DNA of 32,393 nucleotides from Pseudomonadales bacterium (lineage in GTDB: Bacteria > Pseudomonadota > Gammaproteobacteria > Pseudomonadales > Pseudohongiellaceae), in NCBI GenBank assembly GCA_022763285.1, contig JALEHB010000220.1:1-32393 (forward strand), in the 5' to 3' direction. Each line of letters starts with the position of its first letter. Within the stretch, counting starts at the first letter, position 1. The translations under genes were made by a program, and so were the position numbers. Positions 8,480-16,909 of this stretch are shown here, piece by piece. A model generated the notes under the pieces. That model had not been told where the DNA came from, searched no databases, and was given only the letters and a program-made list of their open reading frames with translations.

Positions 8480-8624
8480 ATAATTCTTCGGCTGGACGAC
8501 TGCCGGGCCGCTGCAAAGGCCTGCAGAGACAGTGCGTAGGAGGCACGATGTGAACTGTGCTAAGCTTTGCGCGGTTTGCGTTACTACGGTATATCGGTAG
8601 TTTGGCGCAAAATCTTGATGATTC

Positions 8625-8657
8625 AGTCACTTCAGGGTCTGGCCCTGGTGAGTGACT
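8625..8657 (+). repeat. Two-part hairpin in the osmC leader
   Basis: AGTCACT (8625-8631) pairs with AGTGACT (8651-8657), and inside it CAGGG (8633-8637) pairs with CCCTG (8643-8647) around TCTGG. It ends about 31 bases before the osmC ATG. No T-run follows, so an RNA regulatory element or protein-binding dyad is as likely as a terminator. Confidence 0.4.
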
Positions 8658-8688
8658 ATGTAATTTGGGCAGGTATTTTGGGCAGGCT

Positions 8689-9111
8689 ATGAAAGCAACA
8701 GTTAAATGGGTTGATGATGTAATGTTTGTGGCGGAGTCCGGTTCCGGACATGCCATTGTGCTGGACGGAGCCCCGGAAGCGGGTGGCCGGAATATGGGCA
8801 TGCGACCCATGGAGCTGATGGCTCTCGGAGTGGGCAGTTGCTCATCCTTCGACGTGGTAACGATTTTGCGCAAGGCGCGTCAGCAGGTCACTGATTGTGT
8901 GGCCGAGGTGACCGCCGAGCGGGTGGATGCGACACCGGCCGTGTTCGAATCCATTCATCTGCGTTTCAAGGTCAGGGGCAAGGACCTGAGTGAGAAGCAG
9001 GTGGCAAGAGCGGTGGAGTTGTCTGCCGACAAGTACTGCTCGGCTTCAATCATGCTGAAGAACGGTGGCGTCAAAATCAGCCACGATTTCGAGATACTGG
9101 ACGAGGCCTGA
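8689..9111 (+). CDS. OsmC/YhfA-family protein
   Basis: A 140-residue OsmC-fold protein, closest in character to the YhfA group. Visible landmarks are GSGHAIVLDGAPEAGGRNMGMRPMELMALGVGSCSSFDVV, with a cysteine in the helix (GVGSCSSFD), and ELSADKYCSASIML with the second cysteine. OsmC-fold proteins use paired cysteines against organic peroxides; whether the YhfA group does is less certain. The start MKATVKWVDD at 8689 is preferred over the TTG at 8665 because homologous proteins begin MKA; the ribosome binding site is weak (GGGCAGG, close to the ATG). It is divergent from crp, the same pairing as crp-yhfA in E. coli. Convergent with coq7. Confidence 0.88.
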   Translation: MKATVKWVDDVMFVAESGSGHAIVLDGAPEAGGRNMGMRPMELMALGVGSCSSFDVVTILRKARQQVTDCVAEVTAERVDATPAVFESIHLRFKVRGKDLSEKQVARAVELSADKYCSASIMLKNGGVKISHDFEILDEA

Positions 9112-9119
9112 GTCAGGCG

Positions 9120-9139
9120 CGTCTGAACAGCCTCAGACG
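9120..9139. terminator. Hairpin between convergent osmC and coq7
   Basis: CGTCTGA (9120-9126) and TCAGACG (9133-9139) pair perfectly around ACAGCC; the right arm includes the coq7 stop codon. Placed in the 21-base convergent spacer. No U-run on either strand. Confidence 0.4.
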
Positions 9140-9777
9140 TGGTAGGTGGTTTTCTTCATCACCTGGGACAGGGAGGTCATGGCCAGCTTGACCGGTTGCG
9201 GCAGCTCGGCGCCGCCGGCCTGTTGGGCCGATTCCCCGTGTTGCTTTTCGTCCACGATCATCTGCCCGAGAATGGCCTTGCTGCGCTGGTCGGTTTCCGG
9301 GAGCTGCTGCAAATGCTCTTCAAGATGCTCGCAAACCTGCTTCTCGGTTTCAGCCACGAAGCCGAGGCTCCATTTATCGCCCGCCAGGCCAGCCAGAGCG
9401 CCGACCCCGAATGACATGCCATAGAACAGCGGGTTAAGCAGGCTGGGCTTGCTGTCCAGTTCACTCAGTCGCTCCTCACACCAGGACAGATGGTCCACCT
9501 CTTCCTGGGCAGCTTCTTCCATGGACTGTCGGGTATCACCCAGTTTTGCTGTGGCGGCCTGTCCGGCATACAGGGCCTGGGCACAAACTTCACCGGTATG
9601 ATTGATACGCATCAGGCCTGCGGCATGGCGCCGCTCGCTGTCGCTCAGTTCACTGTGCTCAATCTCTGTCGCCGGTGATTGTCGACGGGCATGGGATGAG
9701 CCAGGTATACAGCTGCGCAGGGCCTGGTCCAGCTGGAGCAAGGCGCGATCGATCTGGTTCAGTTTGCGGTCAGTCAT
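9133..9777 (-). CDS. coq7: 2-polyprenyl-3-methyl-6-methoxy-1,4-benzoquinone monooxygenase (Coq7)
   Basis: A 214-residue diiron hydroxylase that carries out the C6-type hydroxylation of demethoxyubiquinone late in ubiquinone synthesis, peripheral to the inner membrane. It replaces UbiF in many gammaproteobacteria. [17 protein letters not shown] contains ligand E63, and [14 protein letters not shown] gives E93 and H96 (E-x2-H). A second E-x2-H is in [10 protein letters not shown]. Length is typical of the bacterial enzyme. Its ATG directly follows the purD stop (TAG-ATG, no gap), so it is the last gene of purH-purD-coq7. In Pseudomonas coq7 is also near crp and osmC. Confidence 0.95.
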   Translation of the reverse strand: MTDRKLNQIDRALLQLDQALRSCIPGSSHARRQSPATEIEHSELSDSERRHAAGLMRINHTGEVCAQALYAGQAATAKLGDTRQSMEEAAQEEVDHLSWCEERLSELDSKPSLLNPLFYGMSFGVGALAGLAGDKWSLGFVAETEKQVCEHLEEHLQQLPETDQRSKAILGQMIVDEKQHGESAQQAGGAELPQPVKLAMTSLSQVMKKTTYHV

Positions 9778-11070
9778 CTAGTCATTTTCCCGCGCGATGG
9801 CGCGATGTGCAATATCAGTACGGTAGTAGACCTTGTCCCAGTTTATTTTCTTCACCAGTTCATAAGCCCTGGCCTGGGCAGCGGAAACGCTTTCACCCAG
9901 GGCCGTGGCGCAGAGTACCCGGCCGCCATTGGTAACGATACTGCCGTCCTGCTCACTGGTGCCGGCGTGAAAGACCTTACAGTCTTCGCCGGCCGCCGCA
10001 GCCTCTGCCAGACCGCTGATCTCTGCACCCTTGTCATAGGCCAGGGGATAACCGCCAGCGGCCATTACCACACCCACGGCCGGGCGCGGATCCCATTCTG
10101 CCTCTACTTCATCCAGCTTGCGCTCCATGGCTGCCAGACAAAGCTGATGCAGGTCTGATTGCAGCCGCATCATCACCGGTTGTGCTTCCGGGTCACCAAA
10201 GCGGCAATTGAATTCCACCACATTGACATCACCCTCGGGAGAAATCATCAGACCGGCATAGAGAAAACCCAGGTATTCATTGCCATCTTTGGCCATACCC
10301 GCCACGGTGGGGCGGATAACGCGCTCCATGATGCGTTGATAGATCTCGTCAGTGACCACCGGGGCCGGTGAATAGGCACCCATGCCGCCGGTATTGGGGC
10401 CGGTGTCGCCGTTGTCCCGGGCCTTGTGATCCTGGCTGGTGGCCATGGGCAGAACATTGCGCCCGTCCACCAGGGCAATAAAGCTGGCTTCCTCACCTTC
10501 CAGGAATTGCTCGATCACCACCCGGTGACCGGCATCACCGAATTTGTTGCCGGCCAGCATATCGGTGACTGCAGCAATGGCTTCGTCTTCGCTTTGTGCC
10601 ACCACCACACCCTTGCCGGCGGCCAGGCCATCGGCCTTGATCACAATAGGCGCACCGTTGTGACGGATGTAGGTCTTGGCAGCCTCCACCTCGGTAAAGG
10701 TTTCATAGGCGGCGGTGGGAATCTTGTGACGCTTGAGGAAATCCTTGGTGAAGGCCTTGGAGCCTTCCAGTTGTGCGGCCTTCTTGCTGGGGCCGAAGCA
10801 GACAATCTGTCGCTCGCTGAAATAGTCCACAATGCCATCAACAAGAGGGGCCTCAGGTCCCACAATAGTGAGTACTACAGATTCACTCTCGGCGAATTTG
10901 GCCAGCGCTTCGAAGTCCATGACATCAATGTCGACATTCTGCATTTTCTCTTCGTGGGCGGTGCCGGCATTACCCGGGGCCACGAAAACAGTTTGTACAG
11001 AATCGGACTGGGCACAGCGCCAGGCCAGGGAATGTTCACGGCCTCCGGAGCCAATGATCAGGATTTTCAT
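9778..11070 (-). CDS. purD: Phosphoribosylamine-glycine ligase (GAR synthetase)
   Basis: A 430-residue ATP-grasp enzyme for step two of purine synthesis: it couples glycine to 5-phosphoribosylamine. The N-terminal MKILIIGSGGREHSLAW, the ATP-grasp lysine region IVIKADGLAAGKGVVVA, GPNTGGMGAYSPAP and NVVEFNCRFGDPEAQ are all present. Length is standard. It follows purH by 16 bases and abuts coq7, one transcription unit. Nothing unusual. Confidence 0.97.
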   Translation of the reverse strand: MKILIIGSGGREHSLAWRCAQSDSVQTVFVAPGNAGTAHEEKMQNVDIDVMDFEALAKFAESESVVLTIVGPEAPLVDGIVDYFSERQIVCFGPSKKAAQLEGSKAFTKDFLKRHKIPTAAYETFTEVEAAKTYIRHNGAPIVIKADGLAAGKGVVVAQSEDEAIAAVTDMLAGNKFGDAGHRVVIEQFLEGEEASFIALVDGRNVLPMATSQDHKARDNGDTGPNTGGMGAYSPAPVVTDEIYQRIMERVIRPTVAGMAKDGNEYLGFLYAGLMISPEGDVNVVEFNCRFGDPEAQPVMMRLQSDLHQLCLAAMERKLDEVEAEWDPRPAVGVVMAAGGYPLAYDKGAEISGLAEAAAAGEDCKVFHAGTSEQDGSIVTNGGRVLCATALGESVSAAQARAYELVKKINWDKVYYRTDIAHRAIAREND

Positions 11071-11086
11071 AATATTCTCGTATTAA

Positions 11087-12670
11087 TCAGTGTCTGAAGT
11101 GGCGAATCGCGGTGAATACCATGGCCATGCCATGCTCATCGGCGGCGGCGATGACTTCCTCGTCACGCATTGAGCCACCGGGTTGAATCACGGCGCTGAT
11201 GCCGGCCTTGGCGGCGGCGTCGATGCCATCGCGGAAAGGGAAAAAGGCATCGGAAGCCATGACCGAACCCTTCACCTCAAGCCCTTCATCGGCGGCCTTG
11301 ATGCCGGCGATTTTGGCACTGTAGACGCGGCTCATCTGGCCGGCACCAATGCCAATGGTCTGGTTGTTCTTGCAGTAGACAATGGCATTGGATTTGACGA
11401 ATTGCGCCACAGACCAGGCAAACATCAGATCTGCGATTTCCGCCTCGCTGGGCTGGCGGGCGCTGACAATTTTCAGGTCTCCCCGGCTGATCTGGTGAAT
11501 ATCGCGATCCTGTACCAGCAGTCCGCCATTGACGCGCTTGTAGTCCAGTCCGGCAGCGCGCGACTCCGGCCAATGGCCGCAGCTCAGCACCCGCACGTTT
11601 TTCTTCTCGGCGGTGATCGCAAGGGCTTCGCTGGATACCGAGGGGGCGATGATGACTTCGGTAAACTGCTGTTCGGTAATACGTTTGGCGGTGTCGGCAT
11701 CCAGTTCGCGATTGAAGGCAATAATGCCGCCGAAAGCCGAGGTGGGATCGGTCTGAAAAGCCAGTTCGTAGGCCTCAAGCGGTGATCCGGCAATCGCTAC
11801 CCCACAGGGGTTGGCGTGCTTGACGATGACACAGGCCGGCTCGCTGAATGACTTCACACATTCCAGGGCTGCATCGGTATCGGCGATATTATTGAAAGAC
11901 AGTTCCTTGCCCTGATGCTGCACCGCTGTGCTGATGCTGGCCTCTTCCGGTTGCTTCTCGACATAGAAGGCCGCTTTCTGGTGGGGATTCTCGCCGTAGC
12001 GCATGTCCTGCTGCTTGTGAAACTGGGTATTGAAGGTACGGGCGAAATCGCTGACTGATTCATCGTCATTCACCCGGGCGCCCAGATAGTTGGCGATGGC
12101 ACCGTCATAGGCCGCGGTGTGCTCGAAGGTTTTCACGGCAAAATCAAAGCGGGTAGCCTGATCCAGGCTGCGCTCATTGTTCCTGAGCAGATCGATAACC
12201 CGGTCATAGTCATCGGGATTGGTGACTACGGTCACGAACTTGTTGTTCTTGGCCGCGGCGCGCAGCATGGTGGGGCCGCCGATGTCGATGTTCTCGATGG
12301 CCGTCGGCAGGTCGCAGTCGGGGTTGGCAACGGTGGCCTCGAAGGGATAGAGATTCACCACCACCAGATCAATGGGTGGAATATCATGTTCGGCCATGAC
12401 CTCGGCGTCCTGGTCGCGGCGAGCGAGGATGCCGCCATGGACCTTGGGATGCAGGGTCTTGACGCGCCCATCCATCATTTCCGGAAAACCGGTGTAGTCA
12501 GAAATTTCTGTGGCAGCAATGCCTTCGGATCTGAGCAGTTTAAAGGTGCCACCGGTAGAGAGAATTTCGATACCGAGTTCGTTCAGTGCCTGGGCAAAAG
12601 GCACAATGCCGGTCTTGTCGGACACGCTGAAAAGAGCGCGCCGCACGGCAGTCAGGTTGTCTGTTGTCAT
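11087..12670 (-). CDS. purH: Bifunctional AICAR transformylase / IMP cyclohydrolase
   Basis: A 527-residue enzyme for the last two steps to IMP. The N-terminal cyclohydrolase (about 1-195) has [39 protein letters not shown] and [14 protein letters not shown]. The C-terminal transformylase has [28 protein letters not shown] and [11 protein letters not shown] with the catalytic Lys-His pair. The ORF track starts 28 residues earlier, but [18 protein letters not shown] at 12670 gives the normal N-terminus and length. It lies 95 bases after fis; a shared transcript with dusB-fis or a separate promoter in the gap are both possible. Confidence 0.97.
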   Translation of the reverse strand: MTTDNLTAVRRALFSVSDKTGIVPFAQALNELGIEILSTGGTFKLLRSEGIAATEISDYTGFPEMMDGRVKTLHPKVHGGILARRDQDAEVMAEHDIPPIDLVVVNLYPFEATVANPDCDLPTAIENIDIGGPTMLRAAAKNNKFVTVVTNPDDYDRVIDLLRNNERSLDQATRFDFAVKTFEHTAAYDGAIANYLGARVNDDESVSDFARTFNTQFHKQQDMRYGENPHQKAAFYVEKQPEEASISTAVQHQGKELSFNNIADTDAALECVKSFSEPACVIVKHANPCGVAIAGSPLEAYELAFQTDPTSAFGGIIAFNRELDADTAKRITEQQFTEVIIAPSVSSEALAITAEKKNVRVLSCGHWPESRAAGLDYKRVNGGLLVQDRDIHQISRGDLKIVSARQPSEAEIADLMFAWSVAQFVKSNAIVYCKNNQTIGIGAGQMSRVYSAKIAGIKAADEGLEVKGSVMASDAFFPFRDGIDAAAKAGISAVIQPGGSMRDEEVIAAADEHGMAMVFTAIRHFRH

Positions 12671-12765
12671 TGATTCAGCTTGTTGCGAGTTGTTAGGGCG
12701 AGTGGGTTTCAGGCGATGTGCGTTCGAATGCTGATATTGTGTGCTTGTCAGCACGCTGCATCGAT

Positions 12766-13068
12766 TTACAACATGCCATAGTGTTTCAATTTGCTGCGAA
12801 GCGTACCACGGTTCAAACCGAGCATGATAGAAGCCTTGCTCTGGTTATTGCCGGTAAATTTCATCACGGCCTGCAGGAGTGGTTCTTCCACTTCCGACAT
12901 GACCATCTGGTGCAGATTGCTAACCGGTTCGTTATCAATCTGGGAGAAGTAACGATCTAATGCTCTTTCAACTTCCGATCGCAGGCTACTGGATTTGGCT
13001 GTTGTTATTTCGGCTGACTCGGCAATTTCATATGTGCTCGTGGCAGCGGATTCTTCCAGTTTATTCAT
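12766..13068 (-). CDS. fis: DNA-binding protein Fis
   Basis: A 100-residue nucleoid protein that bends DNA and activates rRNA, tRNA and other growth-linked promoters. The C-terminal helix-turn-helix [20 protein letters not shown] with [11 protein letters not shown] is nearly the family consensus. The N-terminal 30 residues are poorly conserved and Ser/Glu/Thr-rich, as usual. Start ATG overlaps the dusB stop in an ATGA, so dusB and fis are translationally coupled, the classic proteobacterial order. Confidence 0.96.
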   Translation of the reverse strand: MNKLEESAATSTYEIAESAEITTAKSSSLRSEVERALDRYFSQIDNEPVSNLHQMVMSEVEEPLLQAVMKFTGNNQSKASIMLGLNRGTLRSKLKHYGML

Positions 13069-14057
13069 GCAGCGATGGCTCCCTCATCATTGGTTAGATT
13101 GTCAAAATAGGATTGGATATGGGCCAACTGTCCGGCGGCAGATTCGATACGATTGAACTCTGCCAGGGCCTCCCGGCTGCCTGCCAGCGGTTTCAGATAA
13201 CCGATGACATGCTTGCGGGCATTCCAGACGCCAACTTTTTCCCCGTAAAAGTCATGCAACTTGCGCAGATGGCTCTGGATCAGTTGGCGCAGTTCCGCCA
13301 GGCCCAGTGCCGGGCCTTGCTGGCCAGTGGCGAGGAAGGTTTCGATTTCCTGAAAGATCCAGGGGCGGCCCTGGGCGGCGCGGCCAATCATCAGTCCGTC
13401 GGCACCGGTATGGGCCAGCACGCGGGCGGCCTTTTCCGGTGAATCGATATCGCCATTGGCAATAACCGGAATAGTGATGGCCTGCTTGATAGCAGCGATG
13501 GTGTCGTACTCCGCCTCTCCCTTGAAGCGGTCGGCACGGGTACGACCGTGTACTGACAGCAACTGCACACCGCAATCTTCGGCTATTTCCGCGATATGCA
13601 CGCCATTGCGGCTCTCGGGGCACCAACCGGTGCGGATCTTCAGGCTTACCGGAATATCGATTGCAGCGACCACTGCCTCGAGAATGCTGCGCACCAGGGC
13701 TTCATCGCGGAGCAGGGCCGAACCGGCGGCTTTCTTCAGTACCTTTTTGGCAGGGCAGCCCATATTGATATCGATGGCATCGGCGCCGCGCTCGGAATTG
13801 AGGCGGGCAGCTTCGGCCATCATGTCAGGATTTGAGCCGGCAATCTGCACCACAACCGGGCTGTCAATATCCGGTTGAATGCGTTTGCGCTGATTGCGCT
13901 TGTTGTTCCACAACTCCTTGTTGCAGGTGAGCATTTCACCCACCGTCAGGCCAGCCCCGTACTGGCTGCACAATTCACGGAAGGGAGTATCACTCACGCC
14001 GACCATGGGAGCCAGAAACAGATTGTTCCTTAATCTATAGGGACCGATCGTTAGCAT
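13065..14057 (-). CDS. dusB: tRNA-dihydrouridine synthase B
   Basis: A 330-residue flavoenzyme that reduces specific uridines in the tRNA D-loop region. It opens MLTIGPYRLRNNLFLAPMVGVSDTPFR, and contains QIAGSNPDMMAEAA, DINMGCPAKKVLKKAAGSAL with the active-site cysteine, SLKIRTGWC, LSVHGRTRADRFKGEAEYD, and VIANGDI plus GADGLMIGRAAQGRPW for FMN phosphate binding. Standard length. It starts the dusB-fis pair behind a candidate promoter at 14097-14125. The ribosome binding site is weak (A-rich leader). Confidence 0.97.
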   Translation of the reverse strand: MLTIGPYRLRNNLFLAPMVGVSDTPFRELCSQYGAGLTVGEMLTCNKELWNNKRNQRKRIQPDIDSPVVVQIAGSNPDMMAEAARLNSERGADAIDINMGCPAKKVLKKAAGSALLRDEALVRSILEAVVAAIDIPVSLKIRTGWCPESRNGVHIAEIAEDCGVQLLSVHGRTRADRFKGEAEYDTIAAIKQAITIPVIANGDIDSPEKAARVLAHTGADGLMIGRAAQGRPWIFQEIETFLATGQQGPALGLAELRQLIQSHLRKLHDFYGEKVGVWNARKHVIGYLKPLAGSREALAEFNRIESAAGQLAHIQSYFDNLTNDEGAIAA

Positions 14058-14096
14058 TTTAATGCTGCTTTTTTACCGATTTTTTGACGGCCGTAA

Positions 14097-14125
14097 ATGA
14101 TAGCCGGGAGGCAAAAACAGTTAAA
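14097..14125 (-). promoter_or_regulatory. Candidate promoter of dusB-fis
   Basis: On the minus strand TTTAAC (14125-14120) and TATCAT (14102-14097) are 17 bases apart. Transcription would start near 14090, about 33 bases before dusB. The -35 lies in a small dyad, GTTAAA-GGCT-TTTAAC (14120-14135), which could be an operator. The rest of the 228-base gap between the DUF3426 gene and dusB shows no gene. Confidence 0.42.
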
Positions 14126-14285
14126 GGCTTTTAACCGCTTTTGCCCGAATAATTCGCAAAGAATTGATCTGATTTGTGATGGCAGTGGCTTTTTCCTGGC
14201 TGTGTCTTTGCAGCGCAGCCGACTGTTGCCAATTACTGCTGCACAAGCGGGAAATTTGAACAGCGCTGGCAGTGAGGCTGCGGCG

Positions 14286-16877
14286 TCACGGACGGCGAAA
14301 TGCCAGGGTGTAGTTCACCGCATCGTCACCAGGGTCCATGATTTCCAGTGCTACCTGAATTGGCGTGGCGGGGGGCAACAAACGTCGATTCTGCAGTGCC
14401 TCATCCAGATACTCTTGTGGGGCGAATTCACGCAGGGCAATGACAGAGTTGCTGGCGCTGTTAAAGCTCAACACCATGACAGGAAACTCCTGGGGAAAAT
14501 TGGCATTGTTGCGAAACTCCACATTCACCGCCAGGGCATCACTGCGCTGGGGATGACTGCGAACCGACAGGTTGCTGCTCTGGATGGCATCTATCTGTGA
14601 GTACACTGGCAGTTCGCAGCCGCTCAGGGAGCAGGCCCATTCATACACTGGTCTCAGGCTGGCCTGCTGGCTGTAGCGGGGTAATTCCTGCCACAGATAC
14701 TGCGAGGCCAGTCCCAGGGCCGCCAGCAGAGCCAGTAGTGTCCAGCCAAGGCGGCGGCCGAGCTGACGGCGCCGGCCCTCCAGAATTTCCACCGGCGTGG
14801 AGAATTCCCCCAGTACCTTCAGATTCTCCTCCGGAATAGCCTCCAGAGCCTCATCGTCCTCCAGTTCTGCTTGCAGGGCCCGGGCGCGGATGGCGGCCAG
14901 GGACTGATCCGGTGATTCCTGTTGCGGGTCGGCTGCGAATTCCTGCTGCGGGGCTTCGTCTGCATTGTCTTCCGTAGTACTGGCTTCGGTCTCCGGGCTC
15001 TCTGGCGCAACGCTACTGTCTTCTTCCGTGCTAATTACTTCAGTGCTCTTTGCCTCAGTGCTCTCTATCTCAGTGCTCTCTATCCCAGAGTTCTCTATCT
15101 CATAGCTCTCTATTTCAGAGTTCCCTGGCTCAGCACTCTCTACCCCGCTACCCGAGACCTCTGTACTCTCTGTCTCAACAAACTCTGTCGCTGCTTTTTC
15201 TTCCTCGCTACCAGCAGCGTCACTCTCTTCGGCTGCAGTAATTCCTGTCTCAGATTGATCGGCCTCATCTGTTTCTATCAGTACTGCCTCAGTTTGCGCT
15301 TGTGGCTCTGCATCGAGACTGCTTGCTGCATCGAAGTCGCCGTTTTGCCAAACCTCGGTGTCATCAGGCTGATGGTGACCGTCGGCCAGGTTTTCCAGCT
15401 CGTCCCTATCCCGGTTGGCCGTTTCCGTTTGTTCAGGCGGCCAGGCTGCTTCGCCCGGCAGTTCTGCAGCTTCGCCTTCTGGCCCCGGCTCCTGGGTCTG
15501 CCGCCAGGTTTCAGCGCTATCTCCATCCGGTTCGGTGCTTATAGCCTCGGCTGAGTCTGCTTCCGGCAGTTCTACATCCGGCTGCTCCTCCTGCCAGTCG
15601 CTGTCCAGCAGGGCTTGTTGAAAGTCCTCTTCCTCCAGGGCGGCGTTGAATTCTTCCTCCAGCGCCGCAGTATCTCTGGTCTCATCATTGCCGGTTTCGG
15701 AACTGTGTGCCGGATCTGCTATGCCGTGTTCTGAGCTGACTTCGTCGCTGCTGGTCTGACCGGGAGCTTCCCCGGAGGCGCCAGCGGGTGATAGTGGTTC
15801 GGGAGTTGCGAACAGTGGCGTTTCAATAGTGAAGCGGGCATGCAGGCGCAAATGTTCCGGTCGCTGCTCATCTGCAAAAGAGTCAGCGAAGGAGCTGGTA
15901 AAGGAGTCGGAAAAGGGCGCTGTTGGGCTTGCCGGTGACACTGACTCAGCTTCCGGCAACTCGTCTGGAGCTTGCCCTGAATCTTTTTCTGTTTCCTGCT
16001 CTGATTCCTGGTCTGACTCCTCAGCTGATTCCAACGCTTCACTCACGCTCAGTTCATCCCGGGCCTCAGTTTCTGTCGGCAAGTCTTCGCCGGGCTCTGG
16101 TGCTGCTGTTGCCAGTAAGGGCGATTCCTGATCCGGGCTTTCGGCAAATTCGTCCTGATGCTCCTGGTCTTGCGCGTCTCTTTCATCTGGCTCACCGGGC
16201 TCATCCAGCGCTTCTGACTCAGCCAATTCAGCCGGATCAGTCAGGCCAGCCAGTTCAGCGGCGTTCAAATTGTCTCTGCCCCGCTCGGCCTCGCCTGGTT
16301 CAGGCTCGATGGGGGCACTTTCCGGGGCCGCGTTGTCCGCAGCTATGGGGTCGGGCGAGGCTGGCTCATCAGTGAAGTCCGGTTCAATAAGGGCTTCGTC
16401 AGATTCATCGACACCGGCTGCCACCAGGGCCATGAAATCGGATTCCTCTGCGATATAGATCTCGCCGGCCTCGCTGTTATCAGGCGCGCTCTGTCCGGCT
16501 GCATCAATGAATGCTGAGGTCTGCTCCGGGGCAGGGTCGGTGGCAACGGCGGAAGATTCGGGCTGAATTTCTTCGCCGGTCAGTTTGAGACTGTCACCGC
16601 TGAGATCAGCTTCTGACTGCTCGGCCAGTGCGTCGCGCAGGGACTGCCGGGTAAGAAAGCGGGATGGATTGAAGAATTGCTCTGGAGACTGACTGACAAA
16701 GACCGATTCATTCTCACTGTCTGCCGGTTCGGGCTCTGTGTCGATGAAATTTTCCCGGGCGTCGAAGACCGTCAGGCAGGCGCCACAACGCACCCGGCCG
16801 GCCGCCGTCTCCAACAGCGACGGGCTGGTGTTGAAAGTGGATTCACAGGCAGGGCATTGTGTGACTCGCAGCGTCAT
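14286..16877 (-). CDS. Zinc-ribbon / DUF3426 membrane protein with very long acidic linker
   Basis: An 863-residue protein of unknown function. Residues 8-40 form an MJ0042-type zinc ribbon (CPAC ... CGAC). Residues about 45-690 are a low-complexity region extremely rich in Glu, Asp, Ser, Ala and Pro. One transmembrane segment follows at about 710-729 (LGWTLLALLAALGLASQYLW), then a C-terminal DUF3426 domain (about 735-863) with two cysteines (EWACSLSGCELP). Predicted topology: ribbon and acidic arm in the cytoplasm, DUF3426 in the periplasm. Homologues at the same place in Pseudomonas, between prmA and dusB, are much shorter; here the linker is expanded, partly by a 15-base in-frame repeat. 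Family call firm, function not known. Confidence 0.85.
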   Translation of the reverse strand: MTLRVTQCPACESTFNTSPSLLETAAGRVRCGACLTVFDARENFIDTEPEPADSENESVFVSQSPEQFFNPSRFLTRQSLRDALAEQSEADLSGDSLKLTGEEIQPESSAVATDPAPEQTSAFIDAAGQSAPDNSEAGEIYIAEESDFMALVAAGVDESDEALIEPDFTDEPASPDPIAADNAAPESAPIEPEPGEAERGRDNLNAAELAGLTDPAELAESEALDEPGEPDERDAQDQEHQDEFAESPDQESPLLATAAPEPGEDLPTETEARDELSVSEALESAEESDQESEQETEKDSGQAPDELPEAESVSPASPTAPFSDSFTSSFADSFADEQRPEHLRLHARFTIETPLFATPEPLSPAGASGEAPGQTSSDEVSSEHGIADPAHSSETGNDETRDTAALEEEFNAALEEEDFQQALLDSDWQEEQPDVELPEADSAEAISTEPDGDSAETWRQTQEPGPEGEAAELPGEAAWPPEQTETANRDRDELENLADGHHQPDDTEVWQNGDFDAASSLDAEPQAQTEAVLIETDEADQSETGITAAEESDAAGSEEEKAATEFVETESTEVSGSGVESAEPGNSEIESYEIENSGIESTEIESTEAKSTEVISTEEDSSVAPESPETEASTTEDNADEAPQQEFAADPQQESPDQSLAAIRARALQAELEDDEALEAIPEENLKVLGEFSTPVEILEGRRRQLGRRLGWTLLALLAALGLASQYLWQELPRYSQQASLRPVYEWACSLSGCELPVYSQIDAIQSSNLSVRSHPQRSDALAVNVEFRNNANFPQEFPVMVLSFNSASNSVIALREFAPQEYLDEALQNRRLLPPATPIQVALEIMDPGDDAVNYTLAFRRP
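15039..15188 (-). repeat. In-frame 15-base tandem repeat, about ten copies
   Basis: On the + strand the unit is CTCAGTGCTCTCTAT; two copies (15054-15068 and 15069-15083) are identical and the flanking ones diverge. The minus strand codes a five-residue ESTEI-like repeat (ESTEI, ESTEA, KSTEV, ISTEE). Fifteen bases keep the reading frame, so copy number could change without breaking the gene. Confidence 0.85.
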
Positions 16878-16909
16878 GGCAAGGATTGTAGGAGAATGTG
16901 CGCTTCAGT

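Noticed and set aside
8548-8563. Third possible CRP box near TGTGAACTGTGCTAAG
   Set aside because: Only the left half matches the consensus; the right half has about one matching base.
12741-12754. Hairpin GTGCT-TGTC-AGCAC between fis and purH
   Set aside because: Only 5 bp with no U-run; too weak to call a terminator, and no purine operator could be recognised in the gap.
15039-15188. Possible CRISPR-like array
   Set aside because: Units are 15 bases, directly adjacent with no spacers, and lie in frame in a gene; it is a coding minisatellite.
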